Shown piece after piece: positions 1 to 7,262 of a stretch of 64,000 nucleotides of DNA. The stretch is from PALSA-607 sp036501485 (lineage in GTDB: Bacteria; Actinomycetota; Actinomycetes; Acidothermales; Acidothermaceae): assembly GCA_036501485.1 (NCBI GenBank), contig DASYAG010000012.1, positions 1 to 64,000 on the forward strand. Reading direction: 5' to 3'. Under the pieces are notes generated by a model. It was not told where the DNA came from. It searched no databases and was given only the letters and a program-made list of their open reading frames with translations. The position numbers and the translations under genes were made by a program. Position 1 is the first letter of the stretch; every line of letters begins with the position of its first letter.

Positions 1-71
1 GTGCGGGCGACCTCAGCTTGAGTACGACCCTCCAACACCACCGCAGTGATCACCAGACGCGTTTTGCTCAT
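1..71 (-). CDS. IS481-type transposase, N-terminal fragment cut by window edge
   Basis: Reading the minus strand from an ATG at 71 gives MSKTRLVITAVVLEGRTQAE followed by VAR, the usual start of actinobacterial IS481/IS3-like transposases (N-terminal helix-turn-helix that binds the element ends). The frame is open to base 1, so the DDE catalytic core lies outside the window. It points away from the chromosomal genes and is followed upstream by the repeat-bearing end of the element. Family assignment rests on the N-terminal motif only; whether the element is intact cannot be judged. Confidence 0.75.
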   Translation of the reverse strand, partial: MSKTRLVITAVVLEGRTQAEVAR

Positions 72-92
72 CGAGCAGCATCAGCGCACCGA

Positions 93-127
93 GTTTCCTA
101 TGTCGCGAGAGATACGTTTCCTATGTC
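93..127. mobile_element. Terminal region of the IS481-type element
   Basis: The 12-mer GTTTCCTATGTC occurs at 93-104 and again at 116-127, spaced 23 bp, directly upstream of the transposase start. Read on the minus strand this is GACATAGGAAAC twice, typical of the subterminal transposase-binding repeats of actinobacterial IS481 elements. The exact outer boundary (about 127-140) and the target duplication cannot be seen because the other end is missing. Confidence 0.6.
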
Positions 128-206
128 CTGATGCAGAACACCACCTCCACCGCCAAATTTGCTCGGCCGCCAGGTAGCCCGCCCGCCCGTCGTCCTCCGG
201 CTCGCA

Positions 207-286
207 GGTTGATCACGTAAGGGGGGTCTGCGGGTCCCTCAACAGGTGAGCGCGCCTGCTGAAGTGACGGTTCACCTAGCGGGACG
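207..286 (+). promoter_or_regulatory. Copy 1 of an 80-bp dispersed motif, candidate structured leader RNA
   Basis: This segment shares 21 identical bases at its start (207-227), then strong similarity to 286, with a second copy at 29035-29114. Both can fold as a closing helix (GTCCC/GGGAC here, GTCGC/GCGAC in copy 2) around two hairpins, CAACAGG/CCTGCTG and GTGA/TCAC. Differences between copies fall at positions that keep or restore pairing. It ends 42 bases before the flavin oxidoreductase start at 329, as a leader would. It does not match the riboswitch classes I know; a small mobile repeat is the alternative. Confidence 0.45.
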
Positions 287-328
287 ACGGGTGGTTGGGC
301 GTTCGATCTCGACTGACTGGAGGACACG

Positions 329-1357
329 ATGCACGTTGGCATCGACAGCTTCGTCTCGACCGTGACCGATCCGTCGTCCGGCCGTCAGATCGGGCCGGAG
401 GAGCGGATCGAACATCTCCTGGAGGAGATCGCGCTCGCCGACGCGACCGGCGTCTACTCCTTCGGGATTGGCGAGCACCACCGCGAGGAGTACTACGACT
501 CCGCGCCGCCGGTGATCCTCGGTGCTGCTGCAGCGCGCACGACGCGCATCCGGCTCGGCAGTGCTGTGACTGTGCTCAGCGCCGCAGACCCCGTGCGGGT
601 CTTCCAGCAGTTCGCGACGCTCGACCTCATTTCGAAGGGTCGCGTCGACCTCATCGTCGGGCGCGGCTCATTCATCGAGGCGTTCCCGTTGTTCGGGCTT
701 GACCTCAACGATTACGACACACTTTTTTCGGAGAAACTCGATCTCCTGCTGAAGATTCGCGACGACGTTCACGTCACGTGGTCTGGGCAACATCGTCCGG
801 CTCTTACTGGTCAGGGTGTGTATCCACGTCCGGTGCAAAACCCGCTGCCCATCTGGGTCGGCGTCGGCGGAACACCTGAATCGTTCGTGCGGGCGGGCCT
901 ACTCGGGCTGCCGCTCATGGTCGCGATCATCGGCGGCGAACCGCGCAGATTCGGCCCGCTCGTCGATCTGTACCGACGCGCTGGCGCCGAGGCAGGGCAC
1001 GCCCCCGAACAGCTGCAGGTGGGTCTGCACGTCTTCGGCTTCGTGGCCGACAGCGTCCGGACGGCCGCCGACACGATCTATCCGGGTTGGCACAAGATGT
1101 TCACTTCGGCGTCGAAAGAGCGAGGGTTCGCCCCGCCGACGCGTGCGCAGTTCGACGCTACGAGCGGCCCTGACGGTGCGTTCTTTATGGGCGACCCCGA
1201 CACCATCGTGACCAAGCTCCGTCGGGTGTCGGAGCAACTTGGCGGCGTCGACCGCGTCTCGTTGCAGATGACGAATCCGTTGCTCAGCCATGCGGACCTG
1301 TTACGTGGCATCGAGCTCCTGGGCACGGCCGTGGTACCGAAAGTGGCCGACGACTGA
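329..1357 (+). CDS. LLM-class flavin-dependent oxidoreductase
   Basis: 342 aa, a single-domain luciferase-like monooxygenase (TIM barrel, PF00296) expected to use reduced FMN or F420 supplied by a partner reductase. Family marks are the GIGEHHREEY segment near residue 47, the strand around RIRLGSAVTVL and the flavin-side segment PLPIWVGVGGTPES near residue 173. The ATG follows a GGAGG-like site (ctggaggacacg). It ends 3 bases before the convergent CarH-type gene. The 80-bp candidate leader RNA lies just upstream. The substrate cannot be inferred; a link to the adjacent light-response genes is only positional. Confidence 0.85.
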   Translation: MHVGIDSFVSTVTDPSSGRQIGPEERIEHLLEEIALADATGVYSFGIGEHHREEYYDSAPPVILGAAAARTTRIRLGSAVTVLSAADPVRVFQQFATLDLISKGRVDLIVGRGSFIEAFPLFGLDLNDYDTLFSEKLDLLLKIRDDVHVTWSGQHRPALTGQGVYPRPVQNPLPIWVGVGGTPESFVRAGLLGLPLMVAIIGGEPRRFGPLVDLYRRAGAEAGHAPEQLQVGLHVFGFVADSVRTAADTIYPGWHKMFTSASKERGFAPPTRAQFDATSGPDGAFFMGDPDTIVTKLRRVSEQLGGVDRVSLQMTNPLLSHADLLRGIELLGTAVVPKVADD

Positions 1358-1359
1358 GG

Positions 1360-2298
1360 TCAGGGCGTGCGGTTTGCGATCTGTAGGGCGGCCTCGACGG
1401 GGCCATCGTGGAGCACGGTCGCACCGGTAGCTCGCGCTACCCGCGCCGTAGCGCCCGAGCCCGCAATGACCACGACACGTTCCGCGGCTAGAGCGCGCAA
1501 CTGCGACGTCATGGAAACGAACCACTCCTCCAGCGTGGCGGCCATCACCACAAGGTCGGGCTCGAGTGCGGAGACTGCTCCGGTGAGTGCGTCGATCGGA
1601 GTGTCTGACCCGAGAAACGTGATGCGCCAGCCGTTGCGGGACAGCACGATGCCAAAGCAGATCAGACCGATGTCATGCCGCTCTCCGGACGGACAAGCGA
1701 GCACCGCGCGAGGGCCACGGCCGCGATCCCAGTCCCGCGCCAACGCGAGCAGCCGCTCACGGATCAGCTGGCTGGCGAAGTGTTCCTCGGCAACCGTCAT
1801 GTCGCCGCGCGCCCACGCGTCGCCGATATCGCTAAGACACCGCAAGACCACGTCGCGAAGTACGGCGTTGAGACTGAACTCGGCGAGCACGGTGTCGAGG
1901 AGCTCCTGCGCGCGCGATCCGTCGTAGCGCCGTAGTGCCTCGCTGAGTTGGGTGCGCAGCGATTCAAGGCGCCCGGAGTCGTCGGGCGTCCCGGCCGTGT
2001 CCACTTGCTGCGCCTGGCTGTCGCGTGTCGCCGACCTTGCGAGCGCTAGCTTCGCTGCCTGGGACGCCGGGTAGCCGCGGTCGATCTCGGCCAGCATCGA
2101 CCGAACGACGGACTCGTCATCGCTGGAGTACAGCCGGAAACCGCCCGCGGAGCGGCTTGGACGAAGCAATCCGTAGCGACGCTCCCAGGCGCGCAACGTG
2201 TCGACCCGGACGCCGACGCGGCGTGCGAGGTCACCGATCTGGACGAGCTCAAGATCCAGATTTCCGGATGAGTCGATAGCGGCACACACCTCCAGCAC
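1360..2298 (-). CDS. carH: CarH/LitR-type B12-dependent photoreceptor repressor (MerR family)
   Basis: 312 aa. An N-terminal MerR winged helix (about residues 19-75, with RVDTLRAWERRYGLLRPSR) is followed by a helical cap and a cobalamin-binding Rossmann domain. The light-sensor signature W-x9-E-H is present at W162, E172 and H173, and the B12 lower-ligand motif E-x-H-x-x-G at E206-H208-G211. Known family members hold adenosylcobalamin, bind operators as tetramers in the dark and fall off when light breaks the Co-C bond. Start is GTG 2298. It is divergent from an ECF sigma gene, the LitR/LitS arrangement of Streptomyces. No carotenoid genes are in the window, so the downstream response is unknown. 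Confidence 0.9.
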   Translation of the reverse strand: MLEVCAAIDSSGNLDLELVQIGDLARRVGVRVDTLRAWERRYGLLRPSRSAGGFRLYSSDDESVVRSMLAEIDRGYPASQAAKLALARSATRDSQAQQVDTAGTPDDSGRLESLRTQLSEALRRYDGSRAQELLDTVLAEFSLNAVLRDVVLRCLSDIGDAWARGDMTVAEEHFASQLIRERLLALARDWDRGRGPRAVLACPSGERHDIGLICFGIVLSRNGWRITFLGSDTPIDALTGAVSALEPDLVVMAATLEEWFVSMTSQLRALAAERVVVIAGSGATARVARATGATVLHDGPVEAALQIANRTP

Positions 2299-2317
2299 GG
2301 GGCGACGTTTGACGTCG

Positions 2318-2350
2318 TGTCCATAGTATGTCTAGAGTCTGTCCAACTTA
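2318..2350. promoter_or_regulatory. Three 11-bp-phased repeats, putative CarH operator
   Basis: TGTCCA, TGTCTA and TGTCCA start at 2318, 2329 and 2340, exactly 11 bp apart, so all three lie on one face of the helix. CarH tetramers are known to place three of their four DNA-binding domains on tandem 11-bp repeats overlapping a promoter. The array fills the 56-89 bp gap between carH (start 2298) and the sigma gene, so it can repress the sigma promoter and carH itself. Confidence 0.6.
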
Positions 2351-2387
2351 GCGAATGACTCGCCGCGCGTCGAGGGGGCTTGGCGTT

Positions 2388-2870
2388 GTGCCGATTGAGC
2401 CTCGAGATGCCGGCGCGGTCGAAGACCTTTACGACGCTTACGGCGCCAGCTGCTATCGACTCGCCCACCGAATGGTCGCCGACGAGCAGCTGGCGGGCAC
2501 GATCGTTCGGGACTTATTCGTGGCGGTGTGGTCGGGCGAGGCCGTCTGCGACCTGGCACGAGGTTCGATCTACATATGGCTGCTCCGGGCGACTCGCAGC
2601 AGAGCGGTTTCCGTCCTTCGGCGGCAGCGGCAGCTGGCGAGCGACGTCACTGACACCGACCTGCTCCGGGGTCCCCAGACACTCGAGGCCGTGCTGCGCC
2701 AGGTACTCGAGTTGGCGTATTTCGGCGGCTACACCGATTCCGAAATAGCGACTCGTACCGGTACGACGCCGCGCATGGTGAAGACGCTGAAGGTCCAGGC
2801 GCTGCGCGGAGTGGGCACCCGACGACCGACGCCGGCGCCCAGTCGAGGTTTGTCAGTCCGAAACTCTTGA
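2388..2870 (+). CDS. ECF-type sigma factor, LitS-like position
   Basis: About 160 aa. Region 2-like helices (DLYDAYGASCYRLAHRMV and the following WLLRATRSRAVSVLRRQRQ) and a region 4 HTH (YTDSEIATRTGTTPRMVKTL) mark a short ECF sigma factor. I prefer GTG 2388, because GAGGGGG lies 9 bases upstream and this leaves a leader after the operator repeats. ATG 2355 in the same frame is the alternative but would sit 10 bases from the last repeat. It is divergent from the CarH-type repressor and probably de-repressed by light. Region 2 is weakly conserved, so promoter preference cannot be read. No anti-sigma gene is adjacent. Confidence 0.75.
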   Translation: MPIEPRDAGAVEDLYDAYGASCYRLAHRMVADEQLAGTIVRDLFVAVWSGEAVCDLARGSIYIWLLRATRSRAVSVLRRQRQLASDVTDTDLLRGPQTLEAVLRQVLELAYFGGYTDSEIATRTGTTPRMVKTLKVQALRGVGTRRPTPAPSRGLSVRNS

Positions 2871-2927
2871 AGTGGTCGCAGACCGATCAGAGGATTTCTG
2901 GAACGCGTCGAACCAGAAAGGCCGCTC

Positions 2928-3164
2928 ATGACCCAGACCTCGTCAACGGTCAGTTTCGAAGCTGACATCAAGCCGCTGTTCCGAGCAAGTGACCGCTCGT
3001 CAATGAGCAGGGCCTTCGACCTGTGGTCGCGCGACGACGTCGCCTCTCACGCGACTGCGATCGCAGCGCGACTCAAGGACGGCTCGATGCCGTGCGACGG
3101 CGCGTGGCCACCCAGCCAGGTCACCTTGTTCGAGGCCTGGGTCGACGGTGGCCTGCTGCCGTGA
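2928..3164 (+). CDS. Conserved small protein of unknown function
   Basis: 78 aa, no signal peptide or membrane segment. Its features are an N-terminal FEADIKPLFRASDRSSM segment and a C-terminal DGSMPCDGAWPPSQVTLFEAW block with one Cys. That pattern (MPCDxxWPxxxxxLFxxW) resembles the end of small heme-associated or c-type-cytochrome-like domains, but no CxxCH motif is present. It follows the sigma gene by 57 bases on the same strand and may be transcribed with it. I recognise it only as a recurring small bacterial family without an assigned role. Confidence 0.65.
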   Translation: MTQTSSTVSFEADIKPLFRASDRSSMSRAFDLWSRDDVASHATAIAARLKDGSMPCDGAWPPSQVTLFEAWVDGGLLP

Positions 3165-3257
3165 TCGCGGCACGTTAGGGTCCGCATTCGACCATCGATG
3201 CCGGGGTCGCAATTAGCTTTGTGAACATGTCGTCGACGTTAGGTTTGCGCGCTCCAC

Positions 3258-3289
3258 GGGGAATCCGGGCAAACCCTCGATCAGGGCGA
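3258..3289 (+). promoter_or_regulatory. 32-bp shared upstream element, copy A
   Basis: This 32-bp segment matches the reverse complement of 6466-6497 at 30 of 32 positions. It contains the near-dyad CCCTCGATCAGGG. It ends 42 bases before the DUF4242 gene start at 3332. The other copy lies upstream of the adjacent LuxR-type regulator in the same relative orientation, so both genes probably share a control site. Which protein binds is inferred only from proximity. Confidence 0.5.
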
Positions 3290-3331
3290 CGCATCTAGCG
3301 CCGCGCGTAGGGCGCACTTACGGTGGCGGAC

Positions 3332-3583
3332 ATGGCCGGATTTCTGGTGGAGCGGTATTGGCCGGGGGTGACGGCTGTCGACGTCGACGCCGTCGCGCGC
3401 CGACTCACGGAACTAGGCGACGACGATGCGACGTTCGTCGCGAGCACTCTGATCCCGGCCGATGAGGTCGTCTTCTTCGAGTTCAGGGCGGACGACGAGG
3501 CTGCGGTCCGTGAGCTCGCGCGCCGCGCCGATTTGCGATGTGACCGGCTGGTCTCGGCCGAGCGGCATCCGCAGGCCTACTGA
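3332..3583 (+). CDS. DUF4242 small protein (SCO4226-like)
   Basis: 83 aa, exactly the length of the second DUF4242 protein at 17941-18192. It begins MAGFLVERYWPGVTAVDVDA and has the ferredoxin-like alpha/beta layout of the family, whose Streptomyces member SCO4226 binds nickel. I chose ATG 3332 rather than GTG 3323 because homologous proteins begin just before the FLVERYWPG strand. Its end overlaps the convergent LuxR-type regulator by 7 bases and it shares a 32-bp upstream element with that regulator. Metal binding here is family knowledge, not shown by obvious ligands. Confidence 0.75.
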   Translation: MAGFLVERYWPGVTAVDVDAVARRLTELGDDDATFVASTLIPADEVVFFEFRADDEAAVRELARRADLRCDRLVSAERHPQAY

Positions 3584-6387
3584 GCGCTCGAGCCCATCCG
3601 CGCTCCCAACTCCGCCCGCGAACGAATGCCGAGCTTGCGATACACGCGCGCCAAGTTCGCTTCCACGGTCTTGACCGCAAGGAACGTACGGTCGGCGACC
3701 TCCTTGTTACTGAGTCCCGACGCCGCGAGCTGGGCGACCAGCCGCTCGGTTTCGGTCAGCTCAGCGGGCGCGGACGGTCGCACGTTGACGCGCGCCAACT
3801 CCGCTGCCGCTTGCGCTTGCCACGCGGTTGCACCGAAAGAGGCGAACTCGCGCTCAGCTTCCGTCAACAATGTGCGCGCATCGGATTTCGCCTTCGCGCG
3901 GCGGCTGATTCGCCCGGCGATTAGCAACGTGCGCGCGCGATCGAATCGCAACTGCGAAGTGTCGTACCACGACAGTGCGGCCGCCGAAAGTGCCAGCGCA
4001 GCACTCGTGCGTCCCGCGTGTGCTTCGATCATGGCGCGGCCGGTCAACACAACGGCGGCAGCCGACTTGCGACCGGATCGCTCCGCCTGTTCGGAGAGCT
4101 CGTCGCAAAACGTCGCGGCATCCGCCGTCCGACCTGCTTCGACCAACGCGCACACGTGGTCGAGGTGCGAGCGACTGTAGCCAGGCTCGCCGAAATGCAT
4201 TTCTGTCAGGGCTTGATGCCATGCGTCGGTGTGTTCGACTGCGCCCATCGCGTCGTTTCGGGACAACGCAACGAACCCGAGGACGGCGTGCACGCGATGC
4301 ACCATCCACGGGTTGGTGCGCTCAGCGTCGAGCACGCCGAGCAGAATCCGGGAGGCCTCGTCGAGCTGACCCTGATACGCCATGGTCAAGCCGAGGTTGT
4401 AGCGCGCTTGAGTTTCCTGACTCTGAAGTTCACCTTGGATCGCGACCCCGAAGTGCTCGTCGGCGTAGGCCCGGCCGTGCGCGAGTTGCCCGCGCCACAG
4501 GTAGATCGGCACGAGATGCCCGAGCGCGTAAGTGATCGACGAGAGGTCGCCCGTCGCGCGCGCCTCTTCGAGCAGTGCAAGTAACCGACTCTCGGCGGCG
4601 TCGATGTCGTCGGCGTACTTCAACAGTGCTGCGTAGCTCGAGTCGGCCCGATCGGACAGTCGCCGTGACGGATGCGCCCGCTCGATGTCGATCGCGCGCG
4701 CGAACAGCTCGTGGTCAAGTCCGCGGCCTGCGCGAAAACGTGCGCCCGCGAGCTGAGCAAGCGCACCCGACAGGATCATCGGGTCTGGATTTTCCTGCGC
4801 CACAAGGAGATCGACGGCCTGTTGCGCGGAGGATTCGGAAAGGTCGATGTCATCGGTCACGGCCGCAACCGTCAGCAACGCTTCGGCCAAAACCAGCGGG
4901 TCGTCTGCGGCCTCTGCGATGGCCACCTGAAGCTCGCGTTCGGCGTCCGCCCAGCTCGTCGCCTCGGTGGCGATCTCCGCCAGCCTGATGCGACGCCGCG
5001 CACGTGCCGCACCCGGTGCGGTCATCGTGATCGCCTCGGATTGCGATTGCCACGCGCCCGAGCTGTCGCCCGAACGCAGCTGCGCATCGGCGAGCTGATC
5101 GAGCCGAGCAGGGCGCAACGCCGCGTCGGTGGTGTGCTCCAAAGACAACTGCGCAAGACCAACAGCAATATCGGGGACGCCGGCGGCGATCGCCGCGGTG
5201 ACACCGACGTCGAGATCCGCAGCTAGAGCAGCCTGCGGCTCAGTCGCCGCAAGCGCAGCATGCCGCACGCGCTCCACGGGATCATCGGCTGCAGCAGCAA
5301 GCCGTGCGTGCAGCTGTCGACGTCGCGTCGACGTGAGCCCGTTGTAGGCGGCCGCACTCAACAACGGATGTGCGGCTCTAACTACCGGGGGCGCACCAAT
5401 CACCAGGGGCTCGTCTACGACGACCATGCCTGCTGCTACAGCGTGTTCGATCGCGTCGGCGTCGCGGTCATCGGCGGTGAAACGCCATGCGGCCGCAGTC
5501 GCGGCGACGACGGCTGCGACGTCGTCCGGTAAATCACGCACGCGCGCATCGACCAACGCGTTGAGGCCGGCCGGTACCGGCAGTGGAGTGCCGGCCTTGG
5601 GGCTGATCTCGAGCTGGTCGAGCGCGCGGGCCAGCTCCAACGCGTAGAGCGGATTGCCTCCCGACGTTTCGTACACCCGAAGCAGGATCGGCCGAGCGAG
5701 CCGGATTCCGCGGCGGGTCTGCAGCAGATCGAACAGTGCGCCGAGCGTCAACGGCCCGATCGAAATGACGGAGCATCTGTCGCTGGGCAAACCCTGTAAC
5801 ACCGGCAGTCGAGCATCGTGGTCGCGAATCGTCGCGAGTAACCGCACCGGATGTCGACCTTCGATTCGCCGCAGCGCGAACGCCACTGCCGATGCGCTGG
5901 CGGTGTCGAGGTAGGGCAGGTCGTCGATAGCCAGCAGTACGGGCGCCGTGTTCGACGCCGACTGCAACGCCGACAGCAAGGCTGTTCCGACCATGCGCTC
6001 GTCGAGTGTCTCCGAGGCATGTATCGACCCGGTCTGCAGCGACACGACCTCGAGCGCTCGCCGTTGCACGTCTGGCAATGACCCGAGCGCCGTCGAAGGC
6101 ATCGTGCGCATCAGGTCAGTCATCGCGACCCATGGCAACCGGGCCTCGGCTGACGTGGCTCGAGAGATCAATACGTGATCGCCGGCCGCGCGTTGCTGCG
6201 CGACGATCGTCTCCCAGATCGCGGTCTTGCCGATCCCCGCGTCACCGGTCAAGAGGATCGCGGCGGTGCGGTCGGCCGACGAGTCGAGCACCGCCAGGAT
6301 CGCATCGCGCTCTGACGCACGGCCGATGAGATCCGCGAGATCAGCGCCCCCCGGTCGCCCCGACGGCAGTTGCTCCGACTCGGACAT
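3577..6387 (-). CDS. Giant LuxR-family STAND ATPase regulator (LAL type)
   Basis: 936 aa. Order of domains: AAA/STAND ATPase with Walker A GDAGIGKT (residues 48-55) and Walker B LLAIDD (151-156), long TPR-like helical repeats, then a C-terminal LuxR HTH (LTETERLVAQLAASGLSNKE onward). MalT-like regulators of this build switch on ATP and ligand binding. The ATG at 6387 follows GGGGAG. The frame is open upstream to 6651, but that stretch is unlike the family. It is divergent from a secreted lipoprotein and convergent with DUF4242, and carries the shared 32-bp element 79 bases upstream. The inducer is unknown. Confidence 0.88.
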   Translation of the reverse strand: MSESEQLPSGRPGGADLADLIGRASERDAILAVLDSSADRTAAILLTGDAGIGKTAIWETIVAQQRAAGDHVLISRATSAEARLPWVAMTDLMRTMPSTALGSLPDVQRRALEVVSLQTGSIHASETLDERMVGTALLSALQSASNTAPVLLAIDDLPYLDTASASAVAFALRRIEGRHPVRLLATIRDHDARLPVLQGLPSDRCSVISIGPLTLGALFDLLQTRRGIRLARPILLRVYETSGGNPLYALELARALDQLEISPKAGTPLPVPAGLNALVDARVRDLPDDVAAVVAATAAAWRFTADDRDADAIEHAVAAGMVVVDEPLVIGAPPVVRAAHPLLSAAAYNGLTSTRRRQLHARLAAAADDPVERVRHAALAATEPQAALAADLDVGVTAAIAAGVPDIAVGLAQLSLEHTTDAALRPARLDQLADAQLRSGDSSGAWQSQSEAITMTAPGAARARRRIRLAEIATEATSWADAERELQVAIAEAADDPLVLAEALLTVAAVTDDIDLSESSAQQAVDLLVAQENPDPMILSGALAQLAGARFRAGRGLDHELFARAIDIERAHPSRRLSDRADSSYAALLKYADDIDAAESRLLALLEEARATGDLSSITYALGHLVPIYLWRGQLAHGRAYADEHFGVAIQGELQSQETQARYNLGLTMAYQGQLDEASRILLGVLDAERTNPWMVHRVHAVLGFVALSRNDAMGAVEHTDAWHQALTEMHFGEPGYSRSHLDHVCALVEAGRTADAATFCDELSEQAERSGRKSAAAVVLTGRAMIEAHAGRTSAALALSAAALSWYDTSQLRFDRARTLLIAGRISRRAKAKSDARTLLTEAEREFASFGATAWQAQAAAELARVNVRPSAPAELTETERLVAQLAASGLSNKEVADRTFLAVKTVEANLARVYRKLGIRSRAELGARMGSSAQ

Positions 6388-6465
6388 CGGTCTCCCCGGG
6401 GCGCGGGTATCAAGGCGGCAGGTGAAGCGGGCGCGCGGCCAGCGTACGCCCGGCCCTCGGGCGCC

Positions 6466-6497
6466 TCGCCCTGATCGAGGGTTTGCCCCGATTCCAC
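6466..6497 (-). promoter_or_regulatory. 32-bp shared upstream element, copy B
   Basis: Inverted copy of the element at 3258-3289 (30/32 identical, including TCGCCCTGATCGAGGGTTTG). It sits in the 188-bp region between the LuxR-type regulator (start 6387, minus) and the lipoprotein (start 6576, plus), about 79 bases from each. The position suits a site controlling both genes, plausibly including autoregulation by the LuxR-type protein. Confidence 0.5.
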
Positions 6498-6575
6498 GGC
6501 GAGGTCGCGCACCTAGCTTCGATGTGGCGGGAGTCCCTCGCCGAAACATCGCAATCGTCAGAGCGGGGAGCAGCC

Positions 6576-7262
6576 ATGCAGGTCCGAGTGCTATCAACAG
6601 CGGCAGCCATCGCGATCGTCGCGTTGGCGTCGGCTGCATGCAACCCGTCAACGAAGTCGAAGGCCGCCACGACGACCCCCGCTCCCACCGCAGGTGTCGC
6701 GACGTCCACTGTCATCGAGTCTTCCGAGTCCACGACTACGCCCGCAACGCCGTCGACGTCAACGGCGACCCAGTCGGCTGCGTCGAGTGCGCCGGCCGCA
6801 AGCGCCAGTCCTGCAGCCACCTCAGCTGCTTCTACTGCGCCCGCGCCTGCTGCCGGCGGCGGAGGATCCCTTGACGTGTGCTCGCTCATGACATCCGCAC
6901 AGGCGTCGGCGATCAACGGCGTGACGTACGGAGCTGCCAAGCCGCAGCATTTTGAGGCCGGCCTCGACACCTGCGACTACGTGAACAACGGCTCTTCCGA
7001 TCCCATCGACATTCAGGACCTGACAACGAAGGTGATCTCACTCGCCGGTTGCTACACCGAGTTGGAAGATTCCCAAGGTCCAGGGACCAAGGTGACGGGC
7101 GTTGGTGACGATGCGTTCGGATTCGAGATTGGCATGGACGTCAAGCTCGGCAACACGTGCATCGAGGTCTCCGGCCTGACCTCAGCCGAATTCAAGGACA
7201 ACTACGCGCCCGACGCTGCGATGGCGAAGATCATGATCGGGAACCTCCACCAAGCGGGCTAG
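6576..7262 (+). CDS. Secreted lipoprotein, DUF3558-like
   Basis: 228 aa. A signal peptide (MQVRVLSTAAAIAIVALASA) ends in the lipobox SAAC. A Thr/Ser/Ala/Pro-rich linker of about 70 residues follows, then a globular domain with four cysteines beginning LDVCSLMTSAQASAINGV. The pattern C-sLlt..e...l.G and paired cysteines resembles DUF3558 lipoproteins. The ATG follows GGGGAG at 6 bases. It is divergent from the giant LuxR-type regulator and its last bases overlap the convergent VWA gene. It may be the sensor or target of that regulator; this is inference. Confidence 0.75.
   Translation: MQVRVLSTAAAIAIVALASAACNPSTKSKAATTTPAPTAGVATSTVIESSESTTTPATPSTSTATQSAASSAPAASASPAATSAASTAPAPAAGGGGSLDVCSLMTSAQASAINGVTYGAAKPQHFEAGLDTCDYVNNGSSDPIDIQDLTTKVISLAGCYTELEDSQGPGTKVTGVGDDAFGFEIGMDVKLGNTCIEVSGLTSAEFKDNYAPDAAMAKIMIGNLHQAG

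Noticed and set aside
207..286. Known c-di-GMP (GEMM-I) riboswitch
   Set aside because: Although a TCACG segment and a two-hairpin layout are reminiscent, the conserved core bases and tetraloop of that class are absent.
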